The position numbers were made by a program, and so were the translations under genes. A stretch of 64,000 nt of DNA. Source: Streptomyces vietnamensis. GTDB taxonomy: Bacteria > Actinomycetota > Actinomycetes > Streptomycetales > Streptomycetaceae. Below, piece by piece: positions 24,353-32,967 of this stretch (positions are counted from its first letter, which is position 1; each line of letters starts with the position of its first letter). Location of the stretch: the NCBI RefSeq assembly GCF_000830005.1, contig NZ_CP010407.1, forward strand, positions 868,001-932,000, in the 5' to 3' direction. The notes under the pieces were generated by a model. The model saw nothing but the letters and a program-made list of their open reading frames with translations. It was not told the origin of the DNA and ran no database searches.

Positions 24353-24509
24353 CCCGGACCGGGCGGAACACTGACGCCCCGCGACAGGCCCCCGGGGCCG
24401 GCCACCGGTGCGTCCGCGTTGGCGTTGCCGCCGGCCTCGTCGTCGAACAGCGGCGCGGTATCGCGAAACCCGCGGAGTGAGGAGCGGGCCGCCCCTGCGC
24501 ATGCGGTGG

Positions 24510-24553
24510 CTCCTGCGGCCGGAGCACCCGAGCAGGGGCTCCGGCCGCAGGAG
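24510..24553 (-). terminator. Hairpin terminator after the M4 protease gene
   Basis: Perfect 16-bp inverted repeat (CTCCTGCGGCCGGAGC and its complement) with a 12-base loop, 22 bases past the stop of the minus-strand protease gene. No U-tract, as is common in Streptomyces. Confidence 0.75.
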
Positions 24554-24575
24554 TGCCGGTGGTGAGCGGGACCGG

Positions 24576-26741
24576 TCAGCCGATGGCGATCTCGTCGACC
24601 AGGAAGACGGTCGACAGGTAGGTGTCTTCGGTGCCGGCGAACTCCAGCTTCACCGTCTGCCCCTTGTAGGCGGACAGGTCGACGGTCTTCTGGACGTATC
24701 CGGAGCTCGCGTTGGCATTGGAGTAGGTGGCCAGCGTGGTGCCGTTGACGTTGACCTTGAGGGTGTCGTAGGCCGCGGAGCCGGACTCCTGGGTGGTGAC
24801 CTTCAGCCAGAAGGTGAGCTTCGGGGTGCCGGTGGAGGGCACCGCGACGTTCGACTGGGACAGGGACTCGACGGCGTCAGCGCCGTAGCCCATCATCCAG
24901 GCGTACCAGGAACCGTCACGCGCAGCCTGCAGAGTCGAGCTGGTGATGATGTCGTCGCTCTGGGTCCAGCCGCTGGTGCCCTGCTCGAAGCTGCCGTTGG
25001 TCAGCGCGTTCCCGCTGGGAGGCGTGGTCGGCGAGGGGGTGGGGGTGGACGGCGAAGGGGTGGGGGTGCCGGGGTCGGGCAGGGCGGTGCCGACGCTGAC
25101 GGCCGCCCACGCCTTGGAGACGAGGTAGCGCTCCTGGGAGTTGGTGCCGTACAGGTCGGCGGCGGCCTGCAGGGTGGCGGTGCGGGCGCCGGAGTAGTTG
25201 GTGGTGGAGGTCATGTAGGTGGACAGTGCCCGGTACCAGACGGCGGCGGCCTTGTCCTTGCCGATGCCCGCGAAGGTGTCGTTGTTGCAGGTGGTGCCGG
25301 TGTGCGAGCGTCCGCCGATGGTCTTCGCCCCAGTGCCCTCGGCGGCCAGGTAGAAGAAGTGGTTGCCGATCCCGGAGGAGAGGTGCACGTCCGCCGAGCC
25401 GGCGCTGGAGGTCCAGCAGGACAGCGATCTGCCGTCGGCGGCAGGGTTGTCCATCCGGCGCATGTAGCCGCCCGACATGTTGAGCTTCTCGCCGATGTAG
25501 TAGTCGCCCGGGTCACCGGCGTTGCCGGCGGAGAACTCGACCATGGTGCCGAAGATGTCGCTGGTGGCCTCGTTGAGGCCGCCGGACTCGCCGGAGTAGG
25601 TGAGGTTGGCGGTGGCGGCGGTGACGCCGTGGCTCATCTCGTGGCCGGCCACGTCGAGCGCGGTGACCGGGGTGTTGCTGTTCTGCGAGGATCCGTCGCC
25701 GAAGTACATGCAGAAGCAGTTGTCGTCGTAGAAGGCGTTGAGCAGGCCGGTGTCGACGTGGACGTAGGCGGGGGCGCCGCGGCCGTCGTTGCGGATGCCG
25801 GAGCGGTTGAAGGAGTTCTTGTAGTAGTCCCAGGTCCTGGCCAGGCCGTAGGAGGCGTCCACCGCGGCGCTCTCGCGGCTGGACGTGGTGCCGTTGCCCC
25901 AGGAGTTGGTGGTCTTGGAGAAGGCCCGGGCGTTCTGCCTGGGATTCGACTGCGGGCTGTTGTACGAGTCGTAGACGATCGTGCCGCCGTGCGCGGCGTC
26001 GGTCAGGGTGTAGCCGCTGCCGGACTGGGTGGTCTCGATGGAGACCTGGCCGGCGGTGACGCCGTTGCCGGTGCCCGTGATGCTCTGGTGCAGTTCGTAC
26101 TGGTCCAGCGGCACGCCGCTGGTCGCGTCGACGATCACCGCCTCCCGCGAGGCCGGGCCGGTCTCGCCCGCGCCGGTGACGGTCGAACGGTAGGCGAGGA
26201 CGGGGATCTTGCCGACCGCGTACACCACCAGGGTGCTGTCCTTGCTTCCTGCCTTGGCGTGCTTCACGTGCTTGGCGTGCTTCACGGCCGCGGCCGAGGC
26301 GTCGGCCGCCGTCAGCTTCGGCGTGGTGTCGGCAATCCGGATCGCGCCCTGGTGCGCCAGGTTCGAGCCGGTGATCGTGCCGTCCTCGGTGAGGTGCACG
26401 ACCAGGTCGCCGCCGATGACGGGCAGGCCTCTGTAGGTGCGGTCGTAGCGCACGTGCCGGGAGCCGTCGGCGTCGATCAGCACGTCCTTGGCCACCAGGC
26501 GCTCGTCGGGGCCCAGCCCGAGCGCGCGGGCGGTCGCGGCCGCGTTCCGGCCTGCCGTGCGTATCGCCTCGCCGCGCGCCTCGGCCGTCATCGCCTGGAA
26601 GCCGGCGCCGGGTTGGGCGGCGGAGTCACCGGCGGCCGCGGTGGGCCGGGGAGCCGCGGTGGACTGGGTGGCCACCACGGTCACGGTGCCCAGGGCGAGG
26701 GCTGCCGCGACACCGGCTGCCAGGGCGTTCTTGCGGTTCAT
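24576..26741 (-). CDS. Secreted M4 (thermolysin-like) metalloprotease with C-terminal domain
   Basis: 721 residues. Signal peptide ~1-30 (MNRKNALAAGVAAALALG...AAP). Propeptide with FTP/PepSY-like region to ~215. The M4 domain carries Zn ligands H367 and H371 in GHEMSHG, catalytic Glu E368, third ligand E391 (LNEATSD) and the acid/base His H453 (DVHLSS). A Pro/Thr/Ser linker (~555-577) joins a C-terminal beta-sandwich (~578-721, NGSFEQGTSGWTQ to FLVDEIAIG), likely substrate-binding. ATG 26741 is chosen over an upstream in-frame ATG because of the signal peptide and the nearby AAGGA. It is divergent from the LuxR regulator at 26920, a possible controller, and ends before a strong hairpin. Confidence 0.92.
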   Translation of the reverse strand: MNRKNALAAGVAAALALGTVTVVATQSTAAPRPTAAAGDSAAQPGAGFQAMTAEARGEAIRTAGRNAAATARALGLGPDERLVAKDVLIDADGSRHVRYDRTYRGLPVIGGDLVVHLTEDGTITGSNLAHQGAIRIADTTPKLTAADASAAAVKHAKHVKHAKAGSKDSTLVVYAVGKIPVLAYRSTVTGAGETGPASREAVIVDATSGVPLDQYELHQSITGTGNGVTAGQVSIETTQSGSGYTLTDAAHGGTIVYDSYNSPQSNPRQNARAFSKTTNSWGNGTTSSRESAAVDASYGLARTWDYYKNSFNRSGIRNDGRGAPAYVHVDTGLLNAFYDDNCFCMYFGDGSSQNSNTPVTALDVAGHEMSHGVTAATANLTYSGESGGLNEATSDIFGTMVEFSAGNAGDPGDYYIGEKLNMSGGYMRRMDNPAADGRSLSCWTSSAGSADVHLSSGIGNHFFYLAAEGTGAKTIGGRSHTGTTCNNDTFAGIGKDKAAAVWYRALSTYMTSTTNYSGARTATLQAAADLYGTNSQERYLVSKAWAAVSVGTALPDPGTPTPSPSTPTPSPTTPPSGNALTNGSFEQGTSGWTQSDDIITSSTLQAARDGSWYAWMMGYGADAVESLSQSNVAVPSTGTPKLTFWLKVTTQESGSAAYDTLKVNVNGTTLATYSNANASSGYVQKTVDLSAYKGQTVKLEFAGTEDTYLSTVFLVDEIAIG

Positions 26742-26919
26742 CGCAATCCTTCCGCCGGGCCTTGTCGGGGATGTGCCGCAGAACGTCATCTGGGGTGCGG
26801 GGGGCGTTCGGCAGCGGTTGGCTCGGCTGTGGCCATGAGGCTAGGGACGCGGGAGGCGGCCGACATCGGGGCAATCCCTTGATCTGGACGGGGAGGTCCG
26901 GCGGGCGCACCATGGCCCG

Positions 26920-29643
26920 ATGCCAGACTCTGCGATGTGGACAGACGCGTCCCACGAGGCCGGTCCCGTGCTGCCGGTGGTGCCGGAGGACGTCCACGGC
27001 ACCCGCCGGATCGTCTTGTTCGGGCCGCCCGGAAGCGGCAAGACCACCGCGGCCGGGGCCTTGGGGCGACGGCTGGGCCTGCCCGTCCTGCGGCTGGCCC
27101 CGCGTCCGCAGGACGCCCGGGTTGCCTGTGCCGGGCTGCTCGAACTCGCGCTGGCCCTACCGTCACTGCCCGCCGGGCGGGAGCTGACGGCGGCACTCGA
27201 CGAGGCCGCCGGCCGGTCGGGTTTTCCGGACGATGCCGGTCGGGCCCTGCGGCTGCGCCGGCAGACCGCCGTTCTGCTGCGGGAGGCTCCACCGATGACG
27301 CTGGTGGTGGACAACGCCCAGTGGCTGGACGCGACCAGTGCGGCCGTCCTGGGCTGGGCGCTGCGCCTGACCCCGGACCTTCCCGTCATCGCGGCCGAGC
27401 GCACCTGGCGCCCGGGGGCCGCAGGCCACTGGTGCGGGGAGAGCACGTGCGCGGTGCGCATCCCACCCCTGACGGTCCCTCAGGTCGCGACGCTGCTGTC
27501 CCCGTACCGGCTCGCCCCCCACGAGGTCACGCGCATCCACACCCACAGCGGCGGGAACCCGGCCCTGGCCCTGGCGCTGGCCGACGTCTCGCGCCCGCTC
27601 CCGGACCGGGAGGGTGGAAGCGAGTCGGCCCTGCCGCCGACGGCCCGCCGACTGGTGGGCGAGTGGCTGGACGAGGTACCGGCCCAGGTACAGGAACTGC
27701 TGACGTTCGCCGCACTCGACGACCGGCCCGACCTCGAACTGCTCGGCCGCCTCGCCGGCCCGGCAGCCGAAGCCCTCCTCGCCCAGGCCGAGGCAGCGGG
27801 GCTGCTCGACATCGGACGGGCGGACAGGAGCGTACGTTTCACCGCCTCCGCGATCGGCACCGAACTCGCGGCCCGGCTGCCGGAGCACGAGCGCAGGCTC
27901 CTGCACGCCCGCCTGGCCGAGGCCAGCCACGACAGCGTCCGCCGCGACCGGCACACCGTGCTGGCGGCCGATGCCGCCGACCCGAAATCGGCCCTCCACG
28001 CCGCCGGCGCTGCCACACGCGCCCGGCAGCGCGGCGACCACGCGCTCGCGGCAGAGCTCTCCCTCCTCGCCGCCCAGCGCACCCCGCACGAGGACGGCGA
28101 CCTGCTCACCGAACGGGCCCTGACTGCCGTACGTGACGCCGCCCACTACGGCGACCTCCCCCGCGGCCGGGCCGCCGCCCGCCTCGTCCTGGGCCACGAC
28201 ACCACCCCCGCCCAACGCGTCGACGCCCTCGTCGCCCTGATCGACGCGAGCGGCCAGCACCTGCACAGCGCGGATGAACTGTTCGCCGACGCACTCCGCG
28301 CGGCGGCCGGACGATCCGACCTCACGGCCCGGCTCCTCATCCGCCAGTCCATCTGGGCCAACGTCAACGAGGGCGACCCCCACCGAGCGTGCGCCTTGGC
28401 CGGCCGGGCCACCGACCTCGCCGAGACCGTCGGCGACACCACCACCACCGTCATGGCCCTCACGATGCAGGCCCGCCTCCAACGCGTCCTCGGCCACCCC
28501 GACGCCGAGACCACGCTCAGCCGCGCCCTGTCCCTGCCACACGCCGCCTCCATCCCGGTCAACGGCACACCCCAGCACCTCGCCGCCCGGCACGCCCTCT
28601 TCGACGACCGCCCCGAGGAGGCTCGTACCTCGCTGCTTCCCCTGCTCGTCGAAGCCGAGCGGACGGGTGACGCCGAGGCGACCGTGGACATCCGGCGCAG
28701 CCTCGCCGAGGCCGAACTCCGCGCCGGACGGTGCGCCAGGGCGCTCGACCACGCCCACCGCGCCCAGGCGCTGACCGACGAGACCTCCCTGTCACCCGCA
28801 CCGGCGTGCTACACCTCCGCCCTCGTCGAGGGCGCCGCCCGTCGCACCGACCTCGCCCTCGTCCACGCACGCCGCGGAGTCGACGCCGCCCGGCAGGAGG
28901 ACAACAAGGTCTTCCTCTCCCGCAACCTCTTCGCCCTCGGCCACCTCCTCCTGGCCACCGGCCACCCCAAGGAAGCCCTGGAGGCCCTGGAGGAAGTCCG
29001 CACCCTGGAGGAACTCCAGCAGGTCCGCGACCCCTCCATCCTGCGCTGGCATCCCGAACTCGCCGAGACCCTCGTCGCCCTCGGTCGCCTCGACCGGGCA
29101 CAGAGCCTGCTGGACGACACCCGCCGCACCGCAGCCGACCTCGGCAGGGACGCGGTCCTCCCTCCCCTCGAACGCGCCCAGGCGCTTCTGGACGCCGCCC
29201 GCGGCGACTACGACACCGCGGCCCGGCGCCTCACCGACGCGGCCGACCGCCTCCGCCACCTTCCCCTCGAACGGGGCCGGACCCTGCTGGCGCTCAGCCA
29301 CACCGAACGACGCGGACGCCGGCGCGCCAGCGCCCGCGCCGCCGCGCAGGGCGCCGCCGACCTCTTCGCCGCCCACCACGCACACCCGTGGGCCGAAACC
29401 GCCGCGCACACGCTCAGCCGGCTGGAAGCCGCCCCTACGAACAACAACGCCCGCCCCCGCCTCACCTCCGCCGAACAACGCTGCGCCGAACTCGCCGCCG
29501 CCGGAGCGAGCAACCGCGACATCGCCACCACCCTCACCGTCAGCGTCAAGACGGTTGAAGCGACCCTCACCCGCGTCTACCGGAAACTCGGCCTGCACTC
29601 ACGCTTCCAACTCGCGCGCGCCGTCACACCAGCACGTGAGTGA
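26920..29643 (+). CDS. LuxR-family (LAL-type) regulator with AAA ATPase domain
   Basis: 907 residues. The P-loop GPPGSGKTT is at 35-43 and the Walker B MTLVVDNAQWLD near 125-136, followed by AAA sensor and winged regions. A long helical (TPR-like) middle part covers ~320-830, and a LuxR HTH ends the protein (RCAELAAAGASNRDIATTLT, then VSVKTVEATLTRVYRKLGLHS). This is the LAL (MalT-like) layout. Known: such proteins need ATP and often an inducer to activate nearby genes. It is divergent from the M4 protease (178-base gap). ATG 26920; a start at ATG 26935 is also possible. Confidence 0.88.
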   Translation: MPDSAMWTDASHEAGPVLPVVPEDVHGTRRIVLFGPPGSGKTTAAGALGRRLGLPVLRLAPRPQDARVACAGLLELALALPSLPAGRELTAALDEAAGRSGFPDDAGRALRLRRQTAVLLREAPPMTLVVDNAQWLDATSAAVLGWALRLTPDLPVIAAERTWRPGAAGHWCGESTCAVRIPPLTVPQVATLLSPYRLAPHEVTRIHTHSGGNPALALALADVSRPLPDREGGSESALPPTARRLVGEWLDEVPAQVQELLTFAALDDRPDLELLGRLAGPAAEALLAQAEAAGLLDIGRADRSVRFTASAIGTELAARLPEHERRLLHARLAEASHDSVRRDRHTVLAADAADPKSALHAAGAATRARQRGDHALAAELSLLAAQRTPHEDGDLLTERALTAVRDAAHYGDLPRGRAAARLVLGHDTTPAQRVDALVALIDASGQHLHSADELFADALRAAAGRSDLTARLLIRQSIWANVNEGDPHRACALAGRATDLAETVGDTTTTVMALTMQARLQRVLGHPDAETTLSRALSLPHAASIPVNGTPQHLAARHALFDDRPEEARTSLLPLLVEAERTGDAEATVDIRRSLAEAELRAGRCARALDHAHRAQALTDETSLSPAPACYTSALVEGAARRTDLALVHARRGVDAARQEDNKVFLSRNLFALGHLLLATGHPKEALEALEEVRTLEELQQVRDPSILRWHPELAETLVALGRLDRAQSLLDDTRRTAADLGRDAVLPPLERAQALLDAARGDYDTAARRLTDAADRLRHLPLERGRTLLALSHTERRGRRRASARAAAQGAADLFAAHHAHPWAETAAHTLSRLEAAPTNNNARPRLTSAEQRCAELAAAGASNRDIATTLTVSVKTVEATLTRVYRKLGLHSRFQLARAVTPARE

Positions 29644-29975
29644 CCCGCCCGTACGGCTCCAGGAGCCGCCGGGTTCAGTCATGGCCGAACTTCCCCCACT
29701 TCGACCAGCGCCGGCATGACGGCAAGTCCTTCGGTGGATTCACCCACTTGACACCGTCGTCGGCGGTAGCGGACAGCGTCGATCATCTGACGGCGGCAGA
29801 AGCCTTCCGGTCGGCCGGCCCGTCCCTGAAGCCATGCCGACATCGACAGAGCCGCCCGGGCGACCTGCCGCTCCGTCCCGGATCGAGGCGGGGCGACGGA
29901 AGCCTGTTCGACTGAACGAGCCTGCCGTCGGCAGGCGGATGGCCTCCGAGCCTCGGGCGTGATGCCGTTTCGGGG
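29644..29975. other. Gap between convergent genes, hairpin at its end
   Basis: 332 bases between the LuxR stop and the Lrp/AsnC stop. A GTG overlapping the LuxR stop (29640) opens a 91-codon frame to 29915, but its product is Arg/His/Ser rich, matches nothing and loses third-position G/C bias in its second half, so I do not call it a gene. A short hairpin is at 29920-29936. Confidence 0.4.
29920..29936. terminator. Short hairpin, possible bidirectional terminator
   Basis: GCCTGCCG-T-CGGCAGGC, an 8-bp dyad (effective stem about 6 bp), between the convergent LuxR and Lrp/AsnC genes. Weak candidate. Confidence 0.35.
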
Positions 29976-30422
29976 TTACGGGGTGCCGGCTTGCTCGGTC
30001 CCGCGGGTCCAGGTGTTCATGATGATGAAGGTCTTGGTGCCCTCCACCTTGCCGGTCCGGCGTACGGCGTTGATCACCTGCTGAAGATGGTTCACGTCCC
30101 GGACCCGGAGCTTGAGCAGGGCGTCGGAGGTGCCGGCGATGCTGTGGCTCTCCTCGATCTCCGGGATGCTCTCGGAGATGCCCTGGATCTCGTCGCTGTC
30201 GGTCGCGCCGAGCAGGCGGATCTCGATGAACGCCTGAAGCATGCCCGCCCGGCTGTCCTCGATGACCGCGGTGTAGCCGCGGATCACACCCGCCCTCTCC
30301 ATGCGCTCTATACGGCGGGCGCACGGAGCCGCTGAGAGTCCCACAGCACGTGCGATCTCCGACACGGGCGCTCGCCCGTCCTTGCGGAGGATATCCAGTA
30401 TGTGGCGGTCGATCGTGTCCAC
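29976..30422 (-). CDS. Lrp/AsnC-family transcriptional regulator
   Basis: 148 residues. N-terminal HTH (DRHILDILRKDGRAPVSEIA, then RAVGLSAAPCARRIERMERAGVI) followed by the RAM/ligand domain (EIQGISESIPEIEESHSIAG, TSDALLKLRVRDVNHLQQVI). The end IIMNTWTRGTEQAG is usual for the family. The GTG at 30422 is favoured: GGGGAG stands six bases ahead of it, whereas a TTG six bases upstream would touch the site. Lrp/AsnC genes usually face their target, an amino-acid transporter or enzyme gene; here the divergent side holds only a transposase remnant, so the target may have been lost. Confidence 0.87.
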   Translation of the reverse strand: MDTIDRHILDILRKDGRAPVSEIARAVGLSAAPCARRIERMERAGVIRGYTAVIEDSRAGMLQAFIEIRLLGATDSDEIQGISESIPEIEESHSIAGTSDALLKLRVRDVNHLQQVINAVRRTGKVEGTKTFIIMNTWTRGTEQAGTP

Positions 30423-30718
30423 GGCCAACTCCCCGAATCATGCGCGCCACGCATAAGTCACGCGCTGAAAGCTCCATTGCTCCTTATGGATCGAGTGAAC
30501 CACGCTCAACATGTGCGTGATCATGCCTGGCCTGTCGCCTGGGGACCGCCGTCCTGTCATCGTCATGGCGTCCGGGTGATCCCCGGCAGGAGGCTCGCAC
30601 CGGCCAACCCCTACGGCGCGGACTCCGACCAGGTGACAGGTGCGCGGGTATCCCCGGCACCCCGCGGCCGGCCCCACATCCTGGGGCCGGCCGGGTACCA
30701 CATCGGATTCACCAGCAG
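30423..30718. other. Intergenic region upstream of Lrp/AsnC gene
   Basis: About 300 bases with relatively A/T-rich sequence near 30460-30510 where promoter and Lrp sites would be expected. No gene supported on either strand. Confidence 0.4.
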
Positions 30719-30864
30719 CCCGTGCCGTGGCTGCGGCACGGGCATCGGTCGAACGCGGCGTCGCCCGCCTGAAGCCCTGGCGGATCTTCCGCAGATCCCG
30801 GTGCAGCCCCAACCGCATGACGTCAATCGCCGAGGCCGTCCTCACCCTGGAGCGGCAACGCTGA
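30719..30864 (+). pseudogene. Transposase C-terminal remnant (DDE type, IS5-like)
   Basis: The last ~48 codons of a frame ending at TGA 30862-30864 read ARASVERGVARLKPWRIFRR followed by SRCSPNRMTSIAEAVLTLERQR. This is the C-terminal end of DDE transposases of the IS5/DDE_Tnp_4 kind ('ER.ia.LK.WRiLr..rC...R.t...qAvl.L'). Upstream residues do not continue the family, so the rest is deleted. Too short to act. Confidence 0.7.
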
Positions 30865-31148
30865 AGAAGCTCATTGATGATCACTGCACGCGTCACGTTC
30901 CCCACCACGCAGCCGTGATCGACGATCCGGAGCTCGACGTCCCGCCGCTTACCGTGCACGAGCTCGTCAGGGCGCGAAGGGCCCGGGACTGTGCGTGTGC
31001 GCGCACCGACACGCTCCCGTCAGCGCATAGGAGCACGGCTGTGCGCCGCCGGGAGAGCCGGGCGGCAGGGTCCCGTGCGGAGTGACCCCGTCGTCGGGCG
31101 CCACGGACAGAGCCGTACCTGTCGCCACTCGACTGTTCCCGGCCGCTC
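30865..31148. other. Spacer without a recognisable gene
   Basis: 284 bases between the transposase remnant and the small reading frame at 31149. Reading frames here are antisense shadows with no family match. Confidence 0.35.
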
Positions 31149-31223
31149 CTACCCCGCGTACGCTGCGGCGAGCTCCTCGATGTCCGCGAAGCCCTTTACG
31201 AATGCGGCCGGTTGAGCATTCAT
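31149..31223 (-). CDS. Possible 24-residue peptide gene
   Basis: ATG at 31223 (minus strand) opens a 24-codon frame: MNAQPAAFVKGFADIEELAA then AYAG, stop TAG. GAAAGG stands six to seven bases upstream, and a perfect 16-bp palindrome (31235-31250) lies just beyond. Third-position G/C (about 70%) is lower than that of nearby genes. The peptide has no Cys, Ser or Thr, so a lanthipeptide core is excluded. It may be a regulatory or leader peptide, a gene remnant, or chance. Confidence 0.25.
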   Translation of the reverse strand: MNAQPAAFVKGFADIEELAAAYAG

Positions 31224-31234
31224 GCGTGCCTTTC

Positions 31235-31250
31235 TGAGTACGCGTACTCA
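31235..31250. promoter_or_regulatory. Perfect 16-bp palindrome TGAGTACGCGTACTCA
   Basis: Exact dyad between the small minus-strand frame (31223) and the plus-strand lipoprotein gene (31309). Its position fits a shared operator; the binding protein is unknown. Confidence 0.5.
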
Positions 31251-31308
31251 CGTCACGGCAGCGATGCGACGGCGAGGGTGGGGGCAGACCGAGCGACTGG
31301 AGACCATC

Positions 31309-31653
31309 GTGTACATGCCCCGCAGAATGACCCGACTCGCCATTGCCCGGCGCCCTGGGAGGGTCCGCTTCGTGGCTGCTGCTCTCGTCGGCGCGGGCGC
31401 AGTCGTGGCCCTCACCGGATGCGCCGGCATCGAGTACCAGGAGGACATCTGCAGCAGCGGCGAGTACCCCGCCATGTCCGTGGGTGCCACCGGCTCTGTC
31501 TGCGTCTCGGACAAGGAGAAGCCCCCGGCCGGTTTCGTGCGGTACCCGGAGGGCAAGGTGCCACAGCAGGTCGGAGACAAGTGGGACGTGTACTGGGACA
31601 CCCACACGCTCGACAAGGACGGCAACATCATCGACGCCCCGGACGCGAGCTGA
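31309..31653 (+). CDS. SCO0607-like lipoprotein
   Basis: About 114 residues. A basic start and hydrophobic stretch (FVAAALVGAGAVVALTGCAG) end in the lipobox LTGC, so the mature protein is anchored by a diacylglycerol-modified Cys. The mature part has EYQEDICSSGEYPAMSVGAT, then GSVCVSDKEKPPAGFVRYPE, then GKVPQQVGDKWDVYWDTHTL, the pattern of the Streptomyces SCO0607-family lipoproteins; two further Cys could form a disulfide. GTG 31309 has GGAGA six bases upstream; ATG 31315 and ATG 31327 are alternatives. Function unknown. Confidence 0.78.
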   Translation: MYMPRRMTRLAIARRPGRVRFVAAALVGAGAVVALTGCAGIEYQEDICSSGEYPAMSVGATGSVCVSDKEKPPAGFVRYPEGKVPQQVGDKWDVYWDTHTLDKDGNIIDAPDAS

Positions 31654-31818
31654 CCCGGAAAGAGCCTGCCCGATCTCGCCTGTCGACGGACGCGGCTTCC
31701 ACCGCGGCGTGAGGCCGCCGGGCACTCTTCGCGTTCTTGTCCGGTCTCGCACAGCGACTGGCCCCGGCACCCGGAGCGGCGCATCCCGCCTCGCGGACGC
31801 AGGTGGAAGGCTTGGGGC

Positions 31819-32967
31819 ATGGCTTTTCGAGCACAGTCGGACGCCCGACGTTCCTGGCGGACGGGGCACGCGCCCGCGCTGCTGGTGATCCCACTCGCGC
31901 TGATCGTCACGGTGTGCGTGGTGGATGTGCTGGCCCCGCCGCACATCCACCTCGGTCCGCTGCTCGTGGCAGCGCCCGCGATCACGGTCGCGTTCGCCGG
32001 CGCCCGCACGACGGCGGCCATGGGGGCTCTTGCGGTAGTGGCCCAAGTACTGGTCGGCGCACTCAGAGGGGTCCTGGGCACCGCCAACGTCCAGGCCCAG
32101 ATCGCCGCCCTGATCGTCGTCTCGGCCGTCTGTGTCACCGTCTGTGTGGTGCGGGACCAGCACGAACGGCAACTGCACCAGGTGCGGTCGGTGGCCGAGG
32201 CAGCACAAAGCGTGCTGCTGCGACCACTGCCCCAACGCGCCGGCCCGCTGCAGATCGCCGGCTTGTACATCCCCGCCGAGGAGGAAGCCGAGCTGGGCGG
32301 CGACCTGTACGCGGCCGCCCGCACCGACCACCACAGCACCCGGCTCCTCATCGGCGACGTGCGCGGCAGCGGCCTGGGCGCCATCAGCAACACCGCCCTG
32401 CTGCTCGGTGCCTTCCGGGCGGCCGCCCACCGTCAGGCCACCCTGCCCCGCCTCGCCGTCCACCTGGACGGCGCGTTCCGCTGGGACACCAGCCAGTGGC
32501 GGCCGCAGACGGAGCAGGACACCGTCGAGGACTTCGCCACCGCCATGCTGCTCGACATCCCCGACCACGATCCGGTCGTCCACCTCATCAGCTGCGGACA
32601 CCCGCCGCCGCTCATCCTCCGCGGAAACCGGCTCATCCCGCTCGTGGCCGAGGCGAGCCACCTCCCGATCGGATTCGGCGGGGCCTTCGGCATCTCCGAC
32701 TACAAGGTCCAGACCTTCCCGTTCGAGGTCGGTGACCTGCTGCTCCTCTACACCGACGGCGTCATCGAGGCACGCAACACCGACGGACGCTTCTACCCGT
32801 TCACCGAACGCGCACCACAGTGGACCACGAACGACCCCGAGGAACTGCTGCGCCACCTCCAGGACGACCTGCTGGCCCACGTCGACGCCCATCTCAACGA
32901 CGACGCGGCCGTCGTCGCGATCCGCCGCCTGGCGTCTGTGCCTCCGCCATCCGACCCGGCCCTGTGA
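31819..32967 (+). CDS. Membrane-anchored SpoIIE/PP2C-type Ser/Thr phosphatase
   Basis: 382 residues. Three or so membrane helices (~21-42, 45-70, 74-112) precede a linker and the SpoIIE phosphatase domain (~130-370). Metal-binding motifs: ELGGDLYAA, LLIGDVRGSGLGA, LISCGHPPPL, LLLYTDGVIEARN and DDAAVVAIRR. Known: this family dephosphorylates STAS-domain antagonists to switch on sigma factors; the membrane part probably senses a signal. ATG 31819 (MAFRAQSD). The following lectin-like frame begins in its stop (GTGA). Natural partners in this window are the STAS protein at 22643 and the HATPase at 33616. Confidence 0.87.
   Translation: MAFRAQSDARRSWRTGHAPALLVIPLALIVTVCVVDVLAPPHIHLGPLLVAAPAITVAFAGARTTAAMGALAVVAQVLVGALRGVLGTANVQAQIAALIVVSAVCVTVCVVRDQHERQLHQVRSVAEAAQSVLLRPLPQRAGPLQIAGLYIPAEEEAELGGDLYAAARTDHHSTRLLIGDVRGSGLGAISNTALLLGAFRAAAHRQATLPRLAVHLDGAFRWDTSQWRPQTEQDTVEDFATAMLLDIPDHDPVVHLISCGHPPPLILRGNRLIPLVAEASHLPIGFGGAFGISDYKVQTFPFEVGDLLLLYTDGVIEARNTDGRFYPFTERAPQWTTNDPEELLRHLQDDLLAHVDAHLNDDAAVVAIRRLASVPPPSDPAL

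Noticed and set aside
24408..26882. 824-codon plus-strand frame, Gly/Val rich
   Set aside because: Antisense to the M4 protease, whose catalytic residues and signal peptide are complete.
29640..29915. 91-codon frame starting in the LuxR stop
   Set aside because: The GTGA overlap is attractive, but the product is compositionally odd, has no match, and coding bias fades after ~40 codons.
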